58,455 bases of DNA from Prevotellaceae bacterium (GTDB lineage Bacteria; Bacteroidota; Bacteroidia; Bacteroidales; Bacteroidaceae), in assembly GCA_029218445.1 (NCBI GenBank), contig JAQXRI010000121.1:1-58455 (forward strand), given 5' to 3'. Below the pieces are notes generated by a model that saw only the letters and a list, made by a program, of their open reading frames with translations, was not told the origin of the DNA and made no database searches. Position 1 is the first letter of the stretch; every line of letters starts with the position of its first letter. The translations under genes were made by a program, and so were the position numbers. This document shows, piece by piece, positions 53,511 to 58,455 of this stretch.

Positions 53511-53524
53511 AGGAGTTAACTCCT
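53511..53524. repeat. 14-bp palindrome AGGAGTTAACTCCT after prfB
   Basis: Perfect self-complementary sequence in the prfB 3' region, followed by TAACTCCCC. Similar TTAACTCC motifs recur at 56078-56100 between the two NSS genes. Confidence 0.6.
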
Positions 53525-53575
53525 TAACTCCCCACCCCAAAGTATATATATTACAATCTTAAAACTTAAATAATT

Positions 53576-53719
53576 ATGAGCAAAAAAGGTCAGGCACGCC
53601 GTGCTGCCTATGAAGCGCGACAGGAGAAAGAAGGAAAGAAAGTAGTCAACTGGATTTTTGCGGTGCTTGTGGTTCTCGCCCTTTGTTTCATCGCCTATTC
53701 AGTAATAATAGCTATGTAA
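53576..53719 (+). CDS. Small membrane protein, 47 residues
   Basis: ATG at 53576, TAA at 53717-53719. The product starts MSKKGQARRAAYEARQEKEG (basic, charged) and continues into one strong transmembrane helix (WIFAVLVVLALCFIAYSVII). It lies 69 bases after prfB and 2 bases before the CYTH gene. The clean basic head plus single span and tight spacing support a real gene. Function unknown. Confidence 0.75.
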   Translation: MSKKGQARRAAYEARQEKEGKKVVNWIFAVLVVLALCFIAYSVIIAM

Positions 53720-53721
53720 GA

Positions 53722-54198
53722 ATGAGCGGACTGGAGATAGAACGCAAGTTTCTTGTGGTTGACGACTCATACAAGTCGATGGCCACATCTTCCGTACTTC
53801 TTAAGCAAGGCTACATCTGTAGCGACCGCGGACGCACTGTAAGGGTGCGTACCAGCGGCCGCTGTGGTTTTCTGACCATCAAGGGACCATCGCTTGACGG
53901 CGGGTTGAGCCGTTATGAGTTTGAAAAGGAAATAAGCATAGATGAGGCCGAACAGCTGTTCCAGCTGTGTGAGGAAGGCGTGATAGTCAAGCACCGGCAC
54001 ATCGTCCCTGTGGGAAGCCACAATTATGAGGTGGACGAGTTTCACGGCGAAAACGAAGGACTCGTTGTGGCTGAGGTGGAACTCGGAGCCGTTGACGAGG
54101 ATTTCGACAAGCCGTCCTTCCTCGGCGAGGAAGTGACGGGCGACAGGCGCTACTACAATTCCATGCTCATAAAGAGGCCGTTCAGCACTTGGGATTAG
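53722..54198 (+). CDS. CYTH-domain protein (triphosphate-tunnel metalloenzyme family)
   Basis: 158 residues from ATG at 53722 (MSGLEIERKFLVVDD); a longer frame from 53683 would run into the preceding small gene and is rejected. The EIERKF motif is the ExExK signature; further basic and acidic strands follow (VRVRTSGRCGFLTIKG, RYEFEKEISIDEAE, VDEFHGENEGLVVAEVEL). Members act on triphosphates such as inorganic triphosphate, thiamine triphosphate or, in class IV, ATP. The exact reaction is not visible. Ends 4 bases before the convergent VanZ gene. Confidence 0.9.
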   Translation: MSGLEIERKFLVVDDSYKSMATSSVLLKQGYICSDRGRTVRVRTSGRCGFLTIKGPSLDGGLSRYEFEKEISIDEAEQLFQLCEEGVIVKHRHIVPVGSHNYEVDEFHGENEGLVVAEVELGAVDEDFDKPSFLGEEVTGDRRYYNSMLIKRPFSTWD

Positions 54199-54202
54199 CA
54201 TA

Positions 54203-54616
54203 CTACATGCGGCCTTGGTGTCGTGCCAGCGCATAGCCTGCCAGTGCGGCCAAGGCAACGCCAATGGCGTTAGCCAGAAGGTCGAGCCAGTCGCCGCTTC
54301 GGCGTCCGCCAGTGCAGTATTCCTGCAGCAGTTCGATGATGCCGCTCATGACGATAGGCAAGGCAAAGGCGAAAACCGCCGTCCGGCACTTGTCGATTTT
54401 CTTGTGCCTGTAGAAGTATTCCAGCCATATCATTCCGCAGGTAAGGCCGTACATTGCAATGTGAACCCACTTGTCGATGAACGGCACTTCGGCCATGTCG
54501 GTCTTTGGCGGGGTGAAGAACGACAAATACCATATCAACAAAACACAAGCTGTGGAAAACGGGTATTTCCTGACGTCGATTATTAAAAATCTTACAAATT
54601 GACTCCTCTTTTGCAT
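54203..54616 (-). CDS. VanZ-like family membrane protein
   Basis: 137 residues with four hydrophobic segments. VanZ features: LIWYLSFFTPP near the start, VPFIDKWVHIAMYG, FALPIVMSGIIELLQEYCTGGR and RSGDWLDLLANAIGVALAA. VanZ proteins of enterococci affect teicoplanin resistance; the wider family is of unknown function, and there is no vancomycin cluster here. Divergent from the first NSS transporter gene, with a -7 element at 54637-54644. Confidence 0.9.
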   Translation of the reverse strand: MQKRSQFVRFLIIDVRKYPFSTACVLLIWYLSFFTPPKTDMAEVPFIDKWVHIAMYGLTCGMIWLEYFYRHKKIDKCRTAVFAFALPIVMSGIIELLQEYCTGGRRSGDWLDLLANAIGVALAALAGYALARHQGRM

Positions 54617-54636
54617 ATTATTTCAAAATTTGAGTG

Positions 54637-54644
54637 CAAAATTA
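54637..54644 (-). promoter_or_regulatory. -7 promoter element (TAATTTTG) for the VanZ-like gene
   Basis: TAnnTTTG match on the - strand, 20 bases before the start codon. Confidence 0.55.
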
Positions 54645-54656
54645 AGAATTTCTTTA

Positions 54657-54664
54657 TACTTTTG
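54657..54664 (+). promoter_or_regulatory. -7 promoter element (TACTTTTG) for the first NSS gene
   Basis: TAnnTTTG match, 25 bases before the ATG at 54690. It lies inside a longer open frame and so sets the start downstream. Confidence 0.6.
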
Positions 54665-54689
54665 CAAGCAAATTGAAGAATATTTTGAT

Positions 54690-56051
54690 ATGTCACAACT
54701 TGAGAGAGCCAACTTTGGCAGTAAATTGGGTATTATCTTGGCTACGGCAGGTTCGGCCGTGGGGCTTGGAAACGTGTGGCGTTTCCCATATATGGCAGGT
54801 GAGAATGGTGGAGCCGTTTTCATCATTCTTTACATTATATGCGTGTTGATGCTTGGGCTTCCTTGCATGATCAGCGAGTTTATCATTGGACGACATGCCC
54901 AGTCAAACACGGCGAGGGCGTATAGGACAATGTCCAACGGACGGCCTTGGATGGTCATAGGCTACCTGAGCGTGCTCACGGGTTTTCTCATCACGGGCTA
55001 TTATGCCGTGGTGTCGGGTTGGTGCCTGCAGTACATCTACGCCTCGCTCGTAGGCCATTTGCAGGGCGACCCTGCTTACATAAAGCAATATTTCGTCAAT
55101 TTCTCCACCGATACCTATAAGCCCATTTTGTGGACTTTAGTGATACTCGGACTTACCCATCTCGTCATTCGCCACGGAGTAAGGGACGGCATTGAAAGGG
55201 CTTCGAAGATGCTTATGCCAACACTGTTCATACTGCTGTTGGTGATAGTGGTCAGCTCTTGCATGTTGCCTAATGCGTGGGCAGGAATAGAGTTTCTGTT
55301 CAAGCCAGACCTTGCCAAACTGACGCCCGACGTGTTTCTTGGTGCCCTCGGACAGTCGTTCTATTCGTTGAGCATAGGCATGGGCTGCATCTGCACTTTC
55401 GCTTCCTACTATTCCAAACAGACCAATCTCGGAGCAACAGCCGTACAGATAGGTGTGATAGACTCCATCGTTGCAATACTTGCCGGACTGATGATTTTCC
55501 CGGCAGCGTTCAGCGTAGGCGTGAGTCCCGATTCGGGCCCTTCACTTATTTTCATCACTCTGCCCAACGTGTTCCAACAGGCATTTTCGTCGTTGCCTGT
55601 AGTGGGCTATGTCATAGCACTCATGTTTTATGCATTGCTGTCGCTTGCCGCACTTACGTCGCTCATTTCGCTTCATGAGGTAAGCACGGCGTTCTTCCAG
55701 GAAGAACTCCATGTGACGCGCAACATGGCAGCGCTTATAGTGACGGTGTCGTGCTGTGTGATGGGAGCCTTTTGCTCGTTGTCGCTTGGTGGCGTTGAGC
55801 ATCTGTCGTTCCTCGGACAGACACTGTTCGACATTTTCGATTTCGTCACGGGGCAAGTGTTCTTGCCTGTCTGCGGATTCCTCACTTGCCTTTTCGTAGG
55901 CTGGTACATTCCCCATAAGGTTGTGCGCGACGAGTTTACCAACTGGGGGACACTGCGTGGCCGCATGTTCCACGTATATCTCTTCTTTGTACGCTATGTG
56001 TGTCCACTGTTCATACTGTTGATATTCATGCACCAATTTGGATTAATATAA
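54690..56051 (+). CDS. Sodium-dependent NSS-family (LeuT-type) transporter, copy 1
   Basis: 453 residues from ATG at 54690 (MSQLERANFGSKLG); a longer frame from TTG at 54630 spans the promoter and is rejected. LeuT-family features: GIILATAGSAVGLGNVWRFPYM (TM1, unwound Na+ site, shown in two parts AGSAVGLGN and WRFPYM), GAVFIILYIICVLMLGLP, FSLSIGMGCI-type TM6 and ISLHEVSTAF. NSS proteins import amino acids or related amines with sodium. The substrate cannot be told. Followed by a close paralog 65 bases on. Confidence 0.94.
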   Translation: MSQLERANFGSKLGIILATAGSAVGLGNVWRFPYMAGENGGAVFIILYIICVLMLGLPCMISEFIIGRHAQSNTARAYRTMSNGRPWMVIGYLSVLTGFLITGYYAVVSGWCLQYIYASLVGHLQGDPAYIKQYFVNFSTDTYKPILWTLVILGLTHLVIRHGVRDGIERASKMLMPTLFILLLVIVVSSCMLPNAWAGIEFLFKPDLAKLTPDVFLGALGQSFYSLSIGMGCICTFASYYSKQTNLGATAVQIGVIDSIVAILAGLMIFPAAFSVGVSPDSGPSLIFITLPNVFQQAFSSLPVVGYVIALMFYALLSLAALTSLISLHEVSTAFFQEELHVTRNMAALIVTVSCCVMGAFCSLSLGGVEHLSFLGQTLFDIFDFVTGQVFLPVCGFLTCLFVGWYIPHKVVRDEFTNWGTLRGRMFHVYLFFVRYVCPLFILLIFMHQFGLI

Positions 56052-56116
56052 TGGTTGACGAGTTGTTGGTAATGTCTTAACTCCTTAACTTCTTAACTCC
56101 CTAAAAATAAAAAACT

Positions 56117-57466
56117 ATGCGCGACAGCTTTGGTTCGAAAATAGGCTTGATATTGGCCACGGCAGGTTCGGCCGTAGGTCTTGGCAATGTTTGGCGTTTT
56201 CCGTTCATGACAGGTCAGAATGGTGGTGCCGCTTTTATCGTAATCTACATTTTCTTCATCATGCTGCTTGGCATTCCAGGCATGATATGCGAGTTTATCA
56301 TTGGCCGCCATGCCGCATCAAATGCCGCCCGTGCCTACGACCGCCTGTCGCAGGGGCGGCCGTGGAAACATGTCGGTGTGTTGGGAATAGTCACTTCCAC
56401 CATCATTCTTGGCTTCTATTCGGTCGTGGCCGGTTGGTGTCTTCAATATCTATATGCATCCTTTGTAGGCGACATACTTGGCGATGCCGACTATGTGTCT
56501 AACTATTTCGTTTCGTTCTCGTCCAGTGTATGGCGTCCTGTTGTTTGGGGCGTAGGTTTTGTGCTGCTCACACATCTCGTGGTGGTGAGGGGAGTGCGTG
56601 AAGGCATTGAAAAGTTTTCCAAGATGATGATGCCCACGCTGTTCATTCTTCTTCTGATATTGGTAGTTGCCTCGTGCCTGTTGCCGGGTGCCATGTCGGG
56701 TGTAGAGTTCCTGTTGAAGCCCGATTTCAGCAAGGTTGACAGCCACGTCGTTCTTGCAGCCCTCGGTCAGGCCTTCTTCTCGCTCAGTCTCGGCACGGCC
56801 TGCCTTTGCACTTATGCCTCTTATTTCAGCCGCAAGACAAATCTCGTGCGCTCTTCGGTTCAGATAGCGGTTATAGATACCCTCGTCGCCATTCTTGCAG
56901 GCTTGATGATTTTCCCCGCCGCCTTCAGTGTTGGCATCAATCCCGACTCAGGCCCCTCGCTCATATTCATCACCCTTCCCAACGTGTTCCAGCAGGCTTT
57001 TGCTGTCATGCCAACCATTGGATATGTCACGTCTATCATCTTCTACGCCCTGCTCTCTTTAGCAGCCCTGACTTCCACCATATCCATGCATGAGATAGGT
57101 ACGGCTTTCTTCCACGAAGAGATGAGCAAACCTCGTGGCACTGCCGCATGGGTGATTACGGGCATTGCCTCGCTTATCTGCATCGTAAGTTCGTTGTCGG
57201 TGGGCGCCGTTACTGAACTGCAGCTGTTTGGCATGAACATCATGGACTGCTTCGACAAACTTACTGCACAGATAATGCTGCCCTTAGGTGGCTTCCTGAC
57301 ATGCTGTTATATCGGCTGGTTTGCTCCGCGTCAGATTATTTACGAAGAGTTCACCAACGACTCTACCGTCAACCGCTCGCTGTTTAAGGTATTTTTGTTG
57401 CTGGTGCGCTATGTCTGCCCCATATTCATCTTGTTGATATTCCTCGACCAGCTTGGATTGCTCTGA
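56117..57466 (+). CDS. Sodium-dependent NSS-family (LeuT-type) transporter, copy 2
   Basis: 449 residues. Same architecture as copy 1: ATAGSAVGLGNVWRFPFM, GAAFIVIYIFFIMLLGIPGM, FSLSLGTACLCTYASYFSRK, SVGINPDSGPSLIFITLPNV and TISMHEIGTAFFHEE. The central segment around residues 270-300 is almost identical to copy 1, other parts less so. Probably same operon. The 65-base gap holds repeated CTTAACTCC and CTTAACTTC motifs and no promoter match. Confidence 0.94.
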   Translation: MRDSFGSKIGLILATAGSAVGLGNVWRFPFMTGQNGGAAFIVIYIFFIMLLGIPGMICEFIIGRHAASNAARAYDRLSQGRPWKHVGVLGIVTSTIILGFYSVVAGWCLQYLYASFVGDILGDADYVSNYFVSFSSSVWRPVVWGVGFVLLTHLVVVRGVREGIEKFSKMMMPTLFILLLILVVASCLLPGAMSGVEFLLKPDFSKVDSHVVLAALGQAFFSLSLGTACLCTYASYFSRKTNLVRSSVQIAVIDTLVAILAGLMIFPAAFSVGINPDSGPSLIFITLPNVFQQAFAVMPTIGYVTSIIFYALLSLAALTSTISMHEIGTAFFHEEMSKPRGTAAWVITGIASLICIVSSLSVGAVTELQLFGMNIMDCFDKLTAQIMLPLGGFLTCCYIGWFAPRQIIYEEFTNDSTVNRSLFKVFLLLVRYVCPIFILLIFLDQLGLL

Positions 57467-57477
57467 TACATCTGCCT

Positions 57478-58371
57478 ATGGCTAAGCGACTGTTCTACAC
57501 TCGAAGCGACCGCCGTACGATACTCGTACTGGCGTTGCTCATCGTGGGCGTTTCGGTTATGGTGTTGCTGCTAAGAACCGGAGGCAAAGCCGCCGACATG
57601 ATGGAAGGCCAGACGATGGCGGCGGATAGTGTGAAAGGCAAGACGCATATCGTCAGACGGCATGACGACCATCAGCTACATGCCGCAACAGCCACAGCCG
57701 CCCTTTTTGCCTTCGATCCCAATACAGCTGACAGCACAGCATTGCTGAAGTTGGGACTAAGCAAGTGGCAGGTGGCGAACATCTACAAATACCGCAGCAG
57801 AGGAGGAGTGTTCCGAAAGCCGTCAGACTTTGCACGCCTTTACGGCCTTACGGTGCATGATTATAAACGCCTTGCACCTTATATCCGTATTTCTCCCGAC
57901 TTCACCACGCCTGCCTCGGCCTTGTTTGCCGACGAACCCAAGGAACAGCAACCACAAGTTGTCAAGGCGCACAAGATAGGCCAGGGAGAACACATCGACC
58001 TGAACGTGACTGATACTGCAGAACTGAAGCGTGTTCCCGGCATTGGCAATTATTTTGCAGCCAAGATAGTCCAGTATGGCAAGCGGCTTGGAGGCTACGT
58101 AAGCATCGACCAATTGGACGAGATAGAAGATTTTCCAAAAGACTCGAAGCAGTATTTCGCTTTACAGGCGACTTCGCCGCAGAAGCTCAACGTCAACAAG
58201 CTGTCGCTTCAGCAGCTGCGTCGTCATCCTTATCTCAACTACTATCAAGCCCGTGCCATTGTTGACTATCGTCGCCTCAATGGTATGATAAAGTCCATTG
58301 ATGTACTCTTGTTGAGTCCCGACTTTACCGAGCGCGACATACAACGCCTCTTGCCCTACGTTGAATATTGA
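57478..58371 (+). CDS. ComEA-like helix-hairpin-helix protein
   Basis: 297 residues with one N-terminal membrane anchor (about 15-33). Three HhH-type segments: about 80-140 (FDPNTADSTALLKLGLSKWQ), about 180-235 (LNVTDTAELKRVPGIGNYFA) and about 240-297 (LNVNKLSLQQLRRHPYLNYY). ComEA binds incoming double-stranded DNA in transformation; Bacteroidetes proteins of this type are longer than the 200-residue Bacillus form. DNA-binding is inferred from the HhH repeats. Starts 11 bases after the second NSS gene. With dprA elsewhere in the window, competence genes are scattered. Confidence 0.88.
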   Translation: MAKRLFYTRSDRRTILVLALLIVGVSVMVLLLRTGGKAADMMEGQTMAADSVKGKTHIVRRHDDHQLHAATATAALFAFDPNTADSTALLKLGLSKWQVANIYKYRSRGGVFRKPSDFARLYGLTVHDYKRLAPYIRISPDFTTPASALFADEPKEQQPQVVKAHKIGQGEHIDLNVTDTAELKRVPGIGNYFAAKIVQYGKRLGGYVSIDQLDEIEDFPKDSKQYFALQATSPQKLNVNKLSLQQLRRHPYLNYYQARAIVDYRRLNGMIKSIDVLLLSPDFTERDIQRLLPYVEY

Positions 58372-58389
58372 GAGGCATGTGTATAAAAC

Positions 58390-58420
58390 AAAAAATCCTG
58401 TAAGTAGAGTAACTTACAGG
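58390..58420 (-). terminator. Intrinsic terminator downstream of the - strand tRNA
   Basis: 9-bp stem (CCTGTAAGT / ACTTACAGG, 58397-58405 and 58412-58420), 6-base loop, then six T on the - strand (58390-58395). Confidence 0.85.
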
Positions 58421-58433
58421 AACTTGTGTTTTG

Positions 58434-58455
58434 CGCTTCAGGATGGGCTTGAACC
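58434..58455 (-). tRNA. 3' end of a probable tRNA (cut by window edge)
   Basis: On the - strand the first bases read GGTTCAAGCCCATC, fitting the T-arm consensus (GG-TTCRAnn-CC), then CTGAAGC as the 3' acceptor strand and G as discriminator. CCA is not encoded. Anticodon lies outside the window, so the amino acid is unknown. A terminator follows. Only 22 bases are visible. Confidence 0.5.

Noticed and set aside
53683..53721. Upstream extension of the CYTH protein
   Set aside because: The extra residues lie in another frame of the small membrane protein gene; the ATG at 53722 gives the standard ExExK-containing start.
54203..54616. VanZ-like gene as a glycopeptide-resistance determinant
   Set aside because: No vanHAX or regulator genes are present; VanZ-like proteins are common in Bacteroidetes without resistance.

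Overview
The window looks like a chromosomal segment of a Bacteroidales bacterium, most like Prevotella or a close relative. The reasons are two SusC/SusD pairs, lipoproteins with SusD-type lipoboxes, Bacteroidetes-only families (DUF2851, DUF4292, WbqC, S46 peptidase, C10 peptidase), Bacteroidetes -33/-7 promoters (TTTG, 19-20 nt, TAnnTTTG) before many genes, and weak Shine-Dalgarno sequences. All calls come from reading the sequence and translations; no database search was run.

Layout. (1) 1-8040, + strand: the end of a polysaccharide utilisation locus, with a SusC-type receptor cut by the window edge, SusD, and two tandem GH30 hydrolases. (2) 8177-11717: two convergent Na/Pi-cotransporter/PhoU paralogs forming a large inverted repeat. 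(3) 11805-17278: a nucleoside kinase facing an operon of DUF2851, acyl-CoA thioesterase, dprA and dusB. (4) 17434-21028, + strand: dapB, lepB, a second S26 protein lacking the catalytic motifs, and a WbqC-like protein. (5) 21038-25699, - strand: dut, a TPR protein, a DUF4292 lipoprotein and an EnvC-like protein, a cell-envelope operon. (6) dGTPase, then on the - strand probable glycine-lipid acyltransferases (glsA, glsB), an S46 dipeptidyl-peptidase, a flippase and an SpmA/SpmB-type membrane protein. (7) 34422-43992, - strand: a second SusC/SusD locus whose accessory genes are two surface lipoproteins and a C10 cysteine peptidase rather than carbohydrate enzymes. (8) 43993-46833: a repeat-rich gene-poor stretch and an AAA/DUF4143 ATPase gene bracketed by identical terminator sequences, with two palindromic operator-like boxes upstream. 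(9) 46834-58455: GH35 beta-galactosidase, M20 deacetylase, acyl-CoA synthetase, prfB, a 47-residue membrane protein, a CYTH protein, VanZ-like protein, two NSS transporters, a ComEA-like protein and the 3' end of a probable tRNA.

How it fits together. The two Sus-type loci suggest uptake of a beta-linked glycan at one end and of proteins or peptides in the middle. The S46 exopeptidase, C10 endopeptidase and NSS (amino-acid type) transporters would fit an organism that feeds on peptides; this is inference from co-location. The rest is mostly housekeeping: lysine/peptidoglycan precursor synthesis, protein export, nucleotide-pool sanitation, DNA uptake, lipid synthesis and translation termination.

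The best candidates for something less described are the C10/SusCD locus with two lipoproteins sharing a C-terminal module, the catalytically stripped signal-peptidase paralog, and the ATPase gene with duplicated flanking terminators and paired operator boxes.
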